Assembly: GCA_048772705.1 (NCBI GenBank)
Contig: JBLWGC010000104.1
Location: forward strand, 62,001 to 126,000
Direction of reading: 5' to 3'
Source of the DNA: Leidyana gryllorum EB-2025a
Lineage: Eukaryota > Apicomplexa
DNA: 64,000 nucleotides
The position numbers and the translations under genes are program-made. Shown piece by piece: positions 11,509-24,111 of this stretch (its first letter is position 1; the number at the start of each line of letters is the position of its first letter). Under the pieces are notes generated by a model. The model searched no databases. It was not told where the DNA came from and saw only the letters and a list, made by a program, of their open reading frames with translations.

Positions 11509-13349
11509 TCAAATGGTCGTCCGACTTGGGGCTGTGGGTATCAGTCGATAGCCATCACTTCCACCCGCAGTATCAGTTGTCCGTTTCCGTCGGCTTCGCA
11601 ATTCAACCAATTCCACAGCCTCCGCAGGTCGTATTTGACCGCTCGCCAGAGGCAATGGAACGGCGCTTATAGACCCACCTTCTTGTAATAGTGATGATGA
11701 TCGCACAGCTGTGTGCAGCATTCCGCGAATGTCCATCATCCGGGGGACTAACGGTATCGTCATATCAACCATTAGCTGGGCTCGTCGATCATCACTGTCC
11801 TCTTCTCCTCCGGCAGATTTCGTCACTGCTAGCTCGTCATCCCGTCTGGGCCCGCTATCAAACAACTGCAGGATTCTGCATCAGACAACAAGCATATTAC
11901 TCCACTGAAGTGCATTCGAACTCACAATTTGTACAACGACCCGTAGCAGATCAGCAAAATCGACAACGAGCACAAGAGCAATCCGACAGCAAACGCCATT
12001 CGATGATTGTTGTCCAGACTTTGGTGCTCCTTGAACTTCACAAAACCACCAATGGCCCCCAATAGAGTCCAGGCAGTATAATACAGCGCCGAAACGGTAA
12101 TGGGGTCGCCTTCCATATAAGCCGGAAACAACAAGTAATACTGCCCGAATCCTTCTGCTACTAACAAAATCACAGCCATCAAAGGCAAGGGCGACGTTAT
12201 CAGGAACGTGGGGTTGTGCAGCGCTTCTTTGACCACCGCTTCGCATTCCTTCACTTGGCAGACCGTCTGGCTACCTACCATGCCAGCTACACACGCCACA
12301 CACACGCTCAGCAATTGGCTGAATTGCTGGTCGCGCACTGCGAATTCCTCGCGCCGCAACTCGCTTTGTTGACCGAAAAGGTTTCTGCACACATTGGCGA
12401 TGATCCAGTGAGAGCCTCGCGCGTATCACCCACTGAATTTGTGCGGCTGCGGGATGCTCCATCAGTTTGCGGGTTTGCCAATGGGGAGCGCTTATCCAGG
12501 TTTCGAATCTATTTCGCAATCTCTGTTCTCTCAGATAACGCGTCACCGCAATCAGAGCTCCACAAATAGCCATTAGGAGGAATATGAAGAATAAATATGC
12601 TGGATCGGACCATGACGATAGGATCAGCCGGTGATATTCAGCAACACTCTAAAGTCAGATCACAGCTAGATTTCAATACTTGACCACGAGCACTCACTGA
12701 TGTCAAGGGGCCGGCGCCTTCCGCAGCAACAGAGCACGTTATGATCCCCGCAGCGATACCGATGAAAGCGCATCCCACAGGAAGAGTCAGGGGAGTGTCA
12801 GTGAAGAGCTGGAAGGGGTAAGAAGGCTATGTAGGCCTTCCTGTGAATTGTCAGGCGTACCATTACGAAAGCTTGATTAGCGAATAACCCAACCGCGTTT
12901 GCGGGCGCCAAGAGGGAGGCTGGGGCAAACCACAGACCGAGAATATGCATCAGATTGCCAAGGCCAACGAACAAGAAGGCTGATCGATCGATTGGTAGAT
13001 ACAGTGGGGGATTGCATTCAGATTGCGCACCTTTGGCTTGAACTACAGTGAAGCCACCTTTGGCGGCATCTCCCTGTTGAGGGGGTTGAGAGTGGTTATC
13101 ATCTGGCAGATGACTTTCGACGCGCATTAAGGTACTGTAATCTGCTCCTGCCTGAACAGCGGCGATCTTTGGGGAGATCTGTCCCCATGATATGACAATA
13201 TTGCCTATGACTGTCAATGTGACACCAACGAGTACTTCCCAAGTAGAGGGAGTGAGATAAGCGGGGACTGGATTAACACGTTTCGCAGCATCGATCCGGC
13301 CTTGATGGCTGATCCATTCCCATATTATGTTCCACCATTCTAGCCCCAT
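11509..13349 (-). CDS. NIPA-like magnesium transporter family membrane protein
   Basis: About five exons give roughly 555 aa. Hydrophobic segments appear in the order expected for the NIPA (Mg_trans_NIPA, DUF803) family: VLVGVTLTVIGNIVISWGQ, FLFVGLGNLMHILGLWFAPA followed by LLAPANAVGLFANQAFVM, CAFIGIAAGIITCSVAA, YLFFIFLLMAICGALIAV, LLSVCVACVAGMVGSQTV and three more before a cytosolic acidic/Ser tail of about 120 aa. A hydrophilic Gln/Asp insert between helices 1 and 2 is unusual. Known family members move Mg2+ in plasma or endosomal membranes; transport here is inferred. The start at 13349 lies 26 bp after the stop of the multi-C2 gene. Confidence 0.75.
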
Positions 13350-13375
13350 TCTAGTCGTCTATACCACTAAAAAAG

Positions 13376-16300
13376 TCAGAATGCGGAGATAGGTACACCA
13401 GAGACAACAGCACGATTGCCGAGTCTCTCAACCTCTGGAGCCCTAACCACCCTTTTGGAACGCTTCACCGACATCTCCAACAAAGCCGGTTGGTCGGTGG
13501 AGGAAAGCTCGGCGTACTCCATCTGCACAGTACTTTCTTGGTCGACACAGCAAGCGGGGTTGAATCACCTGAATGGTTGCACTGTAACCTCCATCCTGCT
13601 GAAGTGGTCGAGCATTCAAATCACAGCAGCCGTGAGCAATCAGTTGCGGCTCACTGACCGGAGTTGATGCGAATAGTTTCACGCTGAAGTGACAAAGTTG
13701 TAATGACAGAGAAAAGAATCTGATTTGATCGCTTACTGGAGAGGCGGCATACGGGGGGCACTCATCAGAGGTAACCTAAAACGAGCGTTGAGCGGCACCC
13801 TATAGAACTTGTTGGACAAGACTGGAGCGGAACGTTGCGAGAACCCTCCGAACTCAACCTCCATGCAGATTTCCTGTGGATCAATCGATCTTTGGGGAGC
13901 AGTGTCGATCTTCTTCTTCTCACCACGTGTGTGAAGGGAAACGGTGTACGGAGATTGTGAACAACTCGCGCTACCAGAACAAGAGAAGCGACCGCACTCG
14001 GCGAAGCTCCTCCGTCACCAAATTCCAAGGGAATGGAGCTGCTGCCTTGCGAGCTCAAGATGTCAAGCTGAGGCAACTCCAGGGGCACTGCGTCATCAAT
14101 ACCGAAAAAGACGGGATCAGGAGAGTCCTCGGCACATAGCATTGCTGTGTGAAGGCAATATGAAGGCCCCCCTTGCATCTGGAGAGGGCAGCAATATTGA
14201 CGGTAGCTGATTCTCGACGAACAAAGGCGTCCTAAATAGACATTCACTCACTCTGGTGTACCCGTGATCAACTCCAGCCAGTTGATCGGCACAGTTTGCA
14301 TCCCAAACAAAATGCCCCAATTTGAGAGGGGACTTTACCAGCGTTACCTCCAGTAGATCGATTCTGAGCAGCGAGTGTAGAAGAATGCTTTCTGCACACG
14401 AAACTTACTGAATATATCGATGACTGTTTCGGGGAAGGCGGAATACACAGTTCTCGAGGTCAGGGTCTAAATGGTTGAAGCGCAGAGGCGTTGAAACCGC
14501 TGATGCGGAACCCATTCGAGCCACTACTACAACCTTCATCGATTCACACCGATATACGTCGGGAAGGTTCCGGAAGCCGTGTACCTGTGTAAATTAAAGG
14601 TGTTGAAGATTCGACAACAAGGCACTCAGTGTCACCTTGAATAGAATGGAAGAAGCGTTGTTGCGCTCGGGTTTCCATTCGTCGTCAATGTTCTGGGGAG
14701 GGTCCAGGAGGGTGATGTAATGAGAGTCTTTAGGTCTCAGACCTGTCGGACTGCCCAAACATCGCGGAGAAGATGGAGCATTCTGACTCTTGGGAAGGAT
14801 CAGTCTTCCAGTCCTATTGCGGTTCCGCTTGCGTGACGACCCCTCGTTCTCAGACAAGGCCAAGGCTGCCATCTGGGTTGGCGGCAACATCAGATTGCGG
14901 TACTCGGGCGACTCGGCAAAGGCAATGCTTCCCGGCGCCGTACCAATAACCCCAGGTGTTAGCTGCACCCAAAGCTCCACTCGGCCTTGATAAGTTCCCC
15001 GTGAATCCACAAGCTGCACCTCGCGCAAGCCTTCTTCAGAGCGGTGTGAGGGTATTGATATCCTTCCTTCAGCAAACGTATCAGACTCGGTTCGGAGAAC
15101 AGATCGCACAATCATCTCGTCCTCTCCAGCATAGGGCAAAACAAAGATGCGCCGAATCGCTGTATCTTGGAATGTGCAGTTGATCGGCTCACAAATAGCC
15201 TCGTGCTCGCCAACAACTGTTGACAGGTCACAACTCTGCTCGTTCGAATGATGACAAAAAGCACTAGAGCCTCAGTCCTCACCATTGTTCCGGGCACATA
15301 ATCGAATATTCGGGTCACAGAGCACAGCAAGCCCTGCATTCTAGGTTTGCGCGAGATTGTCTCAACTTCTCTTGGCGTAGCCGCGCCGGCAGCAGGATCT
15401 GGGAGCGCCTTTCGGGCACTGCGCTCCTTGTGATGCCCCTTCTTGGAGACGCTTGGACTCACAGTACCACCCACGGATGTGGCCGCGTCGACTGTCTCAT
15501 TCCACCCTCCCGCGTCGCCTTGCTGGGAACCAAGATTATTGGCAGGTGACGACGACCCGTCGCGTTGCGTCACGCCGGGAGCTGTCGTCTCGTCGCCTTC
15601 ATACTGCGCAGACTCTGATCCAAGTCCGCGGGCAGATGGAATGATGTCCTTTGTTTGGGCAGTTGGAGTCACAACCTCCTTCCTTTCCTGACTTTCCACA
15701 GCATTAGCAGTGCCGGGCAGTGCTGCTGCAAAAATACGTGGAGTTCCCGGATCCGAGTACGAGAAGTCGAACACCACTCTAGCGCACCCCGCACTCTTGC
15801 CCAATCCTGAGTAAAACTACAACCACATGTCATTCAGAACTTGTAGCACACGTGTGTGCGATTTTGGACTCACTTTAAGATTCTGGACGCAGGTCACAAT
15901 GCCCATTTCAATCATCATGATGGCATCGACGACAGCATCGCCAACCGGCTCGCCAGATTCGGATGCAATAGACAGACTGATCATTGGATCTAGATGTGGA
16001 GATGATCCTGACGTTGGACTCACAGGATCAATCTTTCGCCATCAAACCGATGTCTAAACAGAAGGTCCATCTTGAAGTCACCCTCAGGGGTCACTTCAGT
16101 CAATTCTTTGCTTCGCATTGGTTTACTACCGACTGTCACAGCAGCCCCAATCTTCTTGCCTGCAACGGTTTTCCATCTGGATCCAATAGTAATTGTAACG
16201 TTGAGTCCTCTGAAAGGTACTTCAATTGCAGCTCGGTCTCCAGCCTTGGGTGACAGTGTTGAGGATTGCGCTGGAAACAGGCAGACGTGTGGCCGCGAAA

Positions 16301-17023
16301 GTGGTGGGAGGTCCACAATACCTGTTGAAAGAGGGAGACCGAATCGTCTGGCCAGGCCCGCCGGTGTCATCGGATGCGTAAAGCTGAGTGGGCTGCGGGG
16401 TGAGAAGCCCCCTTCGCCAACTTCGGCCAGTTCCTCGTCATAAATGAGCTCGACTTCGATGTCGAACAGGCCCAGGATTGTTCCATCGCGCTCTTTCAAC
16501 TAACATTTAGCGTCAGGTTGGCAGACCACTGTCGATACCGTACCGGGATCTGAGTCGAGAGTGAATTGCGATCCGGGCTGATCCCCGAAAGATCAACAAA
16601 GACGTGGCCAAGATACTTGTTACTCCGCGCCTCCAGTCGGGCAGTGATACTATTGTTGCGTAAGTCTTTAGCGTGCGATCGAAAGTAGCGCCTTACGCGA
16701 GTTTGTCGTTTTGTGGGACGTAAGGGAATCTGAGTACATTGCTGATGTTGAACTCCTTCCCAGGTGTTTTGCTCAGAATGAGTCCTGAGCGTTCCTCATG
16801 CTCTCCCAATCGCGCGTGGAATCTGAAGCTCTGTTTGATCTGATGTTAGGAGGCGAGATCGTGAGTTGTTACTAACCCGCTTAGCGGGACCGTGGAATTG
16901 GCCTCTGATGATATGTAGTAAAAGGGTATTGAATTGAGGCATCTGGGCATTGGTCCCCGGCGTCGAGTCTTCCGGGTGAAGCCATTGGGCGGGGGAAGGG
17001 GGGGTAGGCAAACTAAGAGCCAT
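13376..17023 (-). CDS. Multi-C2-domain protein (four or more C2-like modules)
   Basis: About 13 short exons give roughly 1,000 aa. C2-like beta-sandwich modules can be followed: (1) NTLLLHIIRG... to LKERDGTILGLFDIEVELIY; (2) GLNVTITIGSRWKTVAG... to VVFDFSYSDPG; (3) AICEPINCTF... GRVELWVQLTPG; (4) YIQIDLLEVTLVKSPLKLGHFVWD; and (5) ICMEVEFGGFSQRS... PLHVKLFAS. A Ser/Gly-rich linker separates modules 2 and 3. No transmembrane segment is visible, unlike a full ferlin, and Ca-ligand Asp clusters are weak, so membrane or protein binding may be Ca-independent. The layout recalls apicomplexan ferlin/DOC2-type exocytosis proteins or ciliary C2 proteins; I cannot choose between them. Exons between about 14300 and 13850 are ambiguous. 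One intron holds the ACACGTGT palindrome (15847-15858). Confidence 0.68.
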
Positions 17024-17052
17024 TATCACCACAAATTTTGACTGACTTCCGC

Positions 17053-17886
17053 TCAGCCTTCCAGCTCACTCCTTTTACGAATCTGAACTAACACGAAAAG
17101 CGACACAAAGACTCGTTGGCGTTCGGCCCTTTCACTGAGGCCCAATACCAATCGGTTCAATTCATCTTCTTGATCCCCTTTGTAAGTCACTATCATCAGA
17201 TCCCGCCCAGCTACAGCGGGAGAAACAACGTCTTTCCCGTACTTGATGCCATAAACCTAAAGTATGTTAAAGTGTCGAGTCGGGCTCCAAAATCCCACTC
17301 CCACCTGAGTCAAGATTACGCTAACCGTTCGAGCATTTGCATCAGACGCAGTGTCCGTGATCACCATAGTCTGCCATATGATACTGCCCATCAACACATT
17401 GACGCCTTACAGATAGGTCTCGATGGAGACGCAATACCGCTGGAACGAAGCGCTCCTCAGACTCGTCATAACGATTTACAGCTACGCCTTCGACAGCATT
17501 CTGCAGATGATGGGCTCGGGCTCAGACTCCACACCCAAACACCCCCAACTTACTTTTATAAACAACTTTACTTCCTCCTTCCACCTCTCCCTCTCGGCCT
17601 GATGAGTTACATGCAGCGGGAAACCCTCGACTTATGTGCTCACTGGACCATATTTGCCGTTATTCGAAAGTTCTTCATGCAACGAAGAAGACCGCGAGTT
17701 AGTGGTGGTCTTAATAAATACCCAGAGTGTTAATACAACTGTCAATTGCAATTTACTCACAGCGTCGTCAAACTCAAATGGATAAGTGGGGTCAAGCGAT
17801 AGCGCTTCGCCGTAAATCACCTCCGTCTTTCCCTCGTTAGGCTTCTCGGTGATGCAACATTGACATAGGGTTTCCCTCAGACCCAT
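17053..17886 (-). CDS. ISP-like inner membrane complex protein (dually acylated, PH-like fold)
   Basis: Six exons give about 191 aa. The N-terminus MGLRETLCQCC has Gly2 with Thr6 (N-myristoylation consensus) and clustered Cys8/10/11 for palmitoylation. A linker leads to a small PH-like beta domain: LFIKNAVEGVAVNRY, FVPAVLRLHRDLSTMVIT, VYGIKYGKDVVSP, LMIVTYKGDQEDELNRLVLGL. This matches the layout of apicomplexan IMC sub-compartment proteins (ISP1-4), which are co- and post-translationally acylated and have PH-fold cores with no lipid-binding site. Identification rests on architecture and motif order, not an alignment. The start is the second of two adjacent ATGs because it exposes Gly2. The stop lies 29 bp before the multi-C2 gene ATG. 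Confidence 0.66.
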
Positions 17887-17952
17887 CAAAAACTTTGACT
17901 TTTGCCGACCACATGTCCATGCACGTCAAGCCGAGACGCCCACAATACGGCG

Positions 17953-19113
17953 ATGGAACCTCCTCGCTCGCCAAGAGGCCAACCGCAGGCCTTTCAAGCC
18001 CTTGCAGAAAGGAGTACCAGTCAAAGAATGGTGCGTTGCTATCTCAATGTCTCCATTTCATCCACCAAAACAGGCTAGTCCACCTGTAGCTTCACCCAGA
18101 CAGCAGCTCGCACCCCGATCAATCAGAGAACGAGCGAGTATCTTCGAGACCAAACCATCACCCAATGTACTCTTACCCAGCCAGCGAGTGGCTCTTACGG
18201 CCCAGGCGGTGAACCGAACCACAGCTATGATCAACGCCAAAAGGCTAGATGCCCTTTCTCGTACTCTTAAGGACCGGGAACTGAAGGTGTGTGTCCAAAC
18301 CCGTTGTCTCTGCTCGTCGTGCGTGTGTGTATGTGACTCTCCACCAATGTAGCCCTTCCCTGCATACTGTGCACTTCGGTACGCATTCGTGGTGGCTGTG
18401 GTGTATAGAGGTATGACGGCCGCGTGTTTGCGGGCGCTGCTCGGTGCAATATCAGTGCGTGTGTTTGTCTGTGTCTCCGTGCGTGACGTGTGGAATGTAT
18501 GCTCAAAGTGCTTTCTTGTACTCAGGGTACAGCTGATGCGATAGTTTTTGTGCGTGAGAAGCTGTCGCTGGCGGACGGAACAGACGAGTGCCTTGGACGG
18601 GAGCGCGTGTTTCTACTTTGGTTATTTCTGTTGCTTGCTGAGGTGGAGCGGACGCAGAAGGACGACACGTTGGAGATATTGTGTTTGTTGGTGGAGCAGA
18701 TAATCGAGCAGAACACGACCAAGTCGTATGAGGCCCATATGGCAAAGTTGCGGTTTTTGCTTCGATACGTGTGGCAGCCAGTGATGGAGCAGTTGATGGA
18801 CGCGGAGTCCAATGGTGGCGTGCCGTCAGCGGACGATCCGAAAGTGTTGATGTTTGCGGTATTGCAGCGGTCTGAGGGGTTGGTAGAGGACACTGGTAGC
18901 AAGCGGCCAAAGGAACTGGAGCGGCGGGCAATATATCTATGTGAAGTGGTGGATCATTGGAAATGGGGGCAGGCACAACGGTTTCGGTTGACAGGTGGTG
19001 CGCAGGCACTTCAGCTGATTGATGCGTTGGCTTTGGCGATGAAGAACTGTCGGTGGTCAGGAGAGGGATACAAAAAGGCAGGTCGGGAGTTGGAGGAATG
19101 CATCCGGGGATGA
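17953..19113 (+). CDS. Hypothetical protein, helical C-terminal domain
   Basis: Three exons read in frame: 17953-18030 (Pro/Arg/Gln-rich start MEPPRSPRGQPQ), about 18076-18285 (basic, disordered then helical with ALTAQAVNRTTAMINAKRL), and about 18527-19113. The last exon is an all-helical Leu-rich domain (VFLLWLFLLLAEVERTQKDD, LRFLLRYVWQPVMEQLMD) of about 195 aa. The intron at about 18286-18526 is 240 nt, long for this window, and GT-rich. I recognise no family. It is divergent from the ISP-like gene with 66 bp between the ATGs. Confidence 0.6.
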
Positions 19114-20134
19114 GGTCGGCAGCACGGCAGGTCAGAGCATTAGGCGGAGCAGCACCAGGCAGCAGGCAGCGCAAAGGGAGCTGCAGAGTTGATTCACACT
19201 ACGCCCTCTCGTGTTTGAGCAGGTCCAGGTCTCTCTCTCCCTTTGTCGAGGTCTGGTTTGGGACTGACTTGTATATAGAGATGTATATATAAGTCGAAGA
19301 GGGGGAGAGAGAGAGTGTGTACGTTCTACTTGCTAGAAGAGACGGTTTGGAGGGCGGGGCGGAGGACACATCGATTGGTGTGCAGTGTCGATACGTTGGT
19401 GTTGTTGTATGCCAAAAATTATACGAGCAGTTACCAGTGAACGTCGGGGCTGAACTGCTCAAAAGTCGCTTGTGCAAGCGCGGAAAATAATATAATCATC
19501 GTCGTCGTCAGCAGCATTTTGCTTTCTCATTACGTGGGGTTCTCTACTACCTATTACGTTCCACGCATTGCACTCTCTTTCTTCCATCCCCAACATATAA
19601 GTACCTTTCATTGCCATTGTTTGGTGAGCGTACTGGCTCTTATTATAGTAACCTTGTCAGTGCACACGAAGTTTCACTTCCTACGAGTGTTTCAAACCCC
19701 ATCCAATTGACCATTCTAAAACGCAACTGCCACCTGACAATTGCTGCGGAGCGATATATCCACAACCGGCAAAGTCCGTTACATTTAGTGTAGCGCGGTC
19801 CTCAATCTACCGTCTATTCTCACTTTTTCAACGTTGGTTGTTGACCGCCTTGGATTTGAGGCTCCCCAGCTGTGAGATATTATAGCGTCTCAATTTGGTC
19901 GTCCGTCTACTTCTTCTTCCTACCTACCTACCTACCTACTCTCTCTGTCTGCTGGTTGGTTGTTCTTCTTCGTCGGTCTATCTGTCTGTCTGCTGCCCGT
20001 CGGAGACTGCCTCTTTGATCGATACTCATTCACTCACTCGCTCGCTCGCTCGCTCGCTCGCTCACACACTCATACACACTTACACACACTCACACACACA
20101 CACACAAGCTCGCGGTGCGCTGCATATATAGAAA
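19114..20134. other. Long non-coding spacer and probable 5' leader of the RRM gene
   Basis: No credible coding exon is seen on either strand. It holds low-complexity tracts: (CTAC)n near 19920, a (CTCG/CTCA)n run at about 20030-20065 and CA repeats just before the RRM start. By far the longest gap in a window where spacers are usually below 70 bp, so it probably carries promoter elements and a long 5' UTR. Confidence 0.6.
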
Positions 20135-23100
20135 ATGGTTGACATGAAGATGGGGCCCACTCCGACCTTCTTTCCACCTTATACTGCTACTGTGGATTAC
20201 GAAGCCGCAGTAGGAGGGCCGCCGTCTTCCTCACAACATCTGCACTCTGCGAGTGTGGGCGATTTATCCCGATATCTCAACAACAGCACAACCGCAACTC
20301 CACCATCGGAACTTGGCACTTACTGGCCGGACTTTTCTTCGTGTCGGTGCGATGCCTATTACTTGGGAGGAGGAGAATCGTCGGCCATCACACCCACCCG
20401 AGGCGGGGCCAACAACAGTGGTTCCCGTGCGACTCAGCCCGTCGTCGTGCACTCCCCCCCCGCTCCTGCGTCCTCCCGTACTATGACTTCTTCTTCTCAT
20501 CATCAAAGGGCATCGAATCGCGCGGCAAGGCCTGCCCACAACAATTCGTCATCCTCGTCGGGGGTGGTGAACGTTGGGGGTAATGGCGCTGGCGACGTGG
20601 TCCCTACATCCGCAAGCTCCAACGCCCGTGGGGCACAATTCACCATCATTGCCAACGTCCCGTACGACACCGTACGTCAAGACTTGGTGAGCGAATTTCG
20701 CAAATTCGGCCGTGTTGAATTGGCTATGGTTGTGTGCGACGAGGCCTCTCGCCATCCTCACAAAGAGTGGACATCCACCGCTGGTTATGCTTTTGTCCGC
20801 TTCTCGAAACGTTCGGAGGCCGCCGCTGCAATCCAAGCTGCCACAATGGGACTCATTACGATCCGTGGCACCCGCGTGAGGGCCGACTGGGCTCGCAAGG
20901 ACTCTTATGCGAAACGAGGCCGTGTCTCGCCTGCCCAGGGGGCGCCCTCACTGAACCCGCACGGGATACCAGATGGAATAACGCTCCTACAGGATAGCCT
21001 GAACCGAGCTGCCGCTCGCAATCAATGGAGTATGTATGGAGATATCTCCTACGGTGCTGGAATCGGCGCCGCCCCTCCCTCTTCTTCCTCCACCACCACC
21101 AACAACAACAACAAACAACCACCAGGTCCCAGTGCCGATAACTGGACGACCTCTGCTAAAGCAACAGACGTGGAGTCGCCGTCGTTGTCCAACGAACAAC
21201 AAGTGTACCAGGTACTTGAAGACGTCATTGTGGCATTGGAGCTCATGGGCCCGCAAAAGCAAACTTCCCCTTCTTCTGTATATCAGAACAAAAGTTCCAA
21301 CGAACACCTGCGTCGAAATAATGAACAACCAACCCTCACGCTCCCTACACATCATAACATCTCTAGCAGTGGTGAGTATCTAGACGACTTGTGCCCCTGG
21401 TGGTGAGAGACAGTCTCTGCATTTGCCATTCGTTTGCTGCCTCCCCATCGATCGATATCTCTCACTCCGTGCGTCGCTGACCGCTGCTGACCTTTGTCTC
21501 TCCTAATCAAAGCTTTGATGGTGTGAACCGCCCACCTTTCTGTCGTTAAATGGTTGAAATGTCTGCTGTCGTCGCCGCCTTCTTTCCGTCCGCCTACCTA
21601 CCTACATACATACACTACATATACACATACATACTCACCTACCTACCTACCTACTCGCCGCCCGCCCGCCCGCCTGCCTGTGCCCGTCCACGCAAATCTC
21701 GTCTCGCTATCTGTCGCCCGCCAAGCCGCATCTCAGTGTCCACATTGTCGATCTCACCGATCCAATGGCCTCTGCAGCAACACTCTGATGGCGGCGTGCG
21801 TACTGATTGGTTGATTGATTGAGAAAAATAAGGAGAGTAGGGAGAGGGGGGAGAGGGGGGATTGAGACAGAGAGAGAGACAGAGAGAGAGAGAGCTTCCT
21901 CTCTCTCTCTCTCCTCCTCCTCCTCCTCCCCTTCTCCAACCCCCCCCCCTCTTCGATGTGGGGTCCCAGAGAGAAACGGTTGTCCAAGCTGTGCCTATCT
22001 CTAACTATACAGTAGAGACACCGCCGCCGCCGCCGTAACAGTTTTACATCTCTCCCCCTCCTCCACCATTCCGTACATCTTCTCACCGCGTCCGTCTACC
22101 TGCCTACCCTCCCTGTCTCTCTCTGTCTCTTTCGCTCCGGATCGACTGCTGTTGCGCCTCCCTTCGATCCTCTCAGTCGATGTCTCGCGCTGACCGAAAC
22201 ACCGATCCGGGGTGCAACGATCTTTGTTTCGAGTTGGGCGCTTAACGATTTTCCAATCTGCTGTTCTGTTTCTCTGGGAGCGAGATCTGAATGAGTGCGA
22301 AAGCGCGACCGACCCGCACGCCCGCCCACACAACGACACGAAGACTTTCCGTTTTGATAGCGCTCGTTTGGGCTCTGTACTTTATTCCTCGGTACTTTGT
22401 CGATCCCGCAGCTGGATTTTGACATAGCATTTATCGCTGTCGGATAGACTGATGATGATTGGATTGTCCTCACTCTTCTTGGCGACTTATTTGGTCCTTT
22501 TCTCTCGCCGAGTCTGGCTGGCGGGCCGTTTTCTTTGTTTGTGACTGAGTGATGGATGATTACTTACTGTTGATTGTGATTTCCAACCCGTTTCCAACCG
22601 CTTGTTTGCTTCCATCATATATCTGTTCCCTCCTGCAGATCCATCGTCTTTCTGCAACCGCTTAACCATCCCTGGGGTTGTTCCAGTGGACAGACCCACC
22701 CATCATCAGGGCGGCGGTAGTGGAAACCCGCAAGGAGACGAAGACACGACGGCTTCGAGCTCGGCTGGCGGTGTGATACCGGCAACAACGAGTACTCAGG
22801 AACTCGCCTCGGCCTTATCCCCAGCGTCGAGGGGACTGCTGACTGTTGCGCTGTCTGACGTTGCAGCGCGTGACGCGTTCACTGACGTCTCGCCGATGGC
22901 TCACCAGCCACCAACGAATCACGCTCGGCATCACTTCAACTCGCCCGCAGAGTTGTTGCACCATACGATGCAGAATATATCGGCCGCCGAGGCACCTCCG
23001 GCGGCAACTGCGGGTCCCGCCCCCGCGACGCGCACCAAAGCAGCACCGTCGGGCCCAGGGGGCGCATTGGGCGCTTCCACGGCAAGCGATTTCTCGAGCC

Positions 23101-23156
23101 TTTCGGAAATAGAGGATATGGCGTGCAGTGAGGGTTCACTGACTCCACCACTCTAA
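20135..23156 (+). CDS. Single-RRM RNA-binding protein with disordered flanks
   Basis: Exon 1 (20135-21371) encodes a Ser/Ala/Asn-rich N-terminus, then one RNA recognition motif at about residues 167-247: RNP2-like FTIIANV and RNP1 AGYAFVRF, ending IRGTRVRADWARK. A 1,267-nt intron (21372-22638; donor GTGAGTATC, acceptor CTCCTGCAG) joins in frame to exon 2 (22639-23156), which codes for a Thr/Ala/Pro-rich tail ending EGSLTPPL, about 584 aa in all. If the intron is retained, the protein stops soon after ISSSG at 21404-21406. An alternative donor at 23128 joins in frame to 23404. The family suggests an mRNA-binding role; the target is unknown. Confidence 0.72.
21372..22638 (+). other. Probable 1.27-kb intron of the RRM gene, rich in simple repeats
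   Basis: Bounded by GTGAGTATC and CTCCTGCAG, which keep frame across. It contains (CTAC)n at about 21595-21655, GA/CT-rich tracts at about 21830-21925 and a (GCC)n run near 22020-22035. Some 25 times longer than the standard intron in this window. No coding potential or RNA gene was recognised in it. Confidence 0.55.
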
Positions 23157-23403
23157 ACATCCACCTACCTTTCTGTTTGTCTGAGTTGTGACTGACCGAT
23201 TCTACTTAACCTCTTTAATCAAACGCAACAAGAGCAATGAAGTCATGTTATATTGGTGGTGGTGGATGATTTATGTGTGCTGCTTAGGTACGGCGGTGCA
23301 GGACTGTCGTTGTTAGTCGTGTACAGAAGAAGGGGGCGGCTGAGTATATTATTCTGTCTAACGCTCTCTCTCCTTTGTTTCTTCTTCACTCACTCATTAC
23401 AAG

Positions 23404-23831
23404 CGAGCGAGCCTGAAAATGAACACGAACACACGTGCTCCGATTTTTCCGGTGGTTGGAATTCGTCTTCGGCGGCATCATTACATACACATTCCCATAT
23501 CGATTTCAACATTGGTCAATTGGGTGGCGATGCAATCAACAATACAGCCCCGAAATCGCCCGTAGGGACGGACGGACGGCCGCAACAAAGGGGAGGCTCT
23601 GAGTTTTTTGGAAAGACCCCAACGCCAGCCAATTATGATCTCTATCATCCCGTGCGTTGGGGGAGGGGAGTGTCTCGACACCGTGAAGAAGGCGACATCC
23701 CCACGATCGCACGCCCGCTGCTGCAATTGCGCATTAATAATAATATCCAAACTCGTCGTCGAAAACAGATCAAATCTCAGAGGAACAAACGCTCGAGAGG
23801 CGATCAATCGATCCGTCGTAATATCATATAA
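23404..23831 (+). CDS. Possible alternative last exon of the RRM gene
   Basis: An in-frame continuation exists if a donor at 23128 (inside GTGCAGTGAGGG) is spliced to an acceptor after 23403 (TTACAAG). It would replace the last residues with a His/Ser/Asn-rich segment followed by a very basic stretch (RRRKQIKSQRNKRSRG). Composition resembles a disordered tail of an RNA-binding protein. There is no independent support; it may simply be 3' UTR. Confidence 0.25.
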
Positions 23832-24111
23832 AACAACACGTACATACACACAGTGGTGATAAACAAAGTCCCACTCAGCGTCCCATACGCTCATACACGA
23901 TGTCAATTGCTGCCACCAACGTCATCATCACAATCGCACTCCCCGTATTACTAGGTACATTAGGAATGTTGCTTGTTTGCCTTGCATCCATTCAATCACA
24001 CAATCGCATAATACCATCGATACTTCACGCACGTACGATCGATCGACCAATCTCGCTCGCTCGCTCCGCTCAATCTCACGACGTGGCAACATGCAATTCA
24101 TTCAAGTATCC
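23832..24111. other. Convergent spacer
   Basis: The sequence between the RRM gene 3' end and the stop of the minus-strand hypothetical gene. It contains CTCGCTCG runs and nothing that I can assign. Confidence 0.5.

Noticed and set aside
18503-19174. 223-aa minus-strand frame
   Set aside because: Antisense to the helical exon of the hypothetical gene; Pro/Thr-rich by complementarity.
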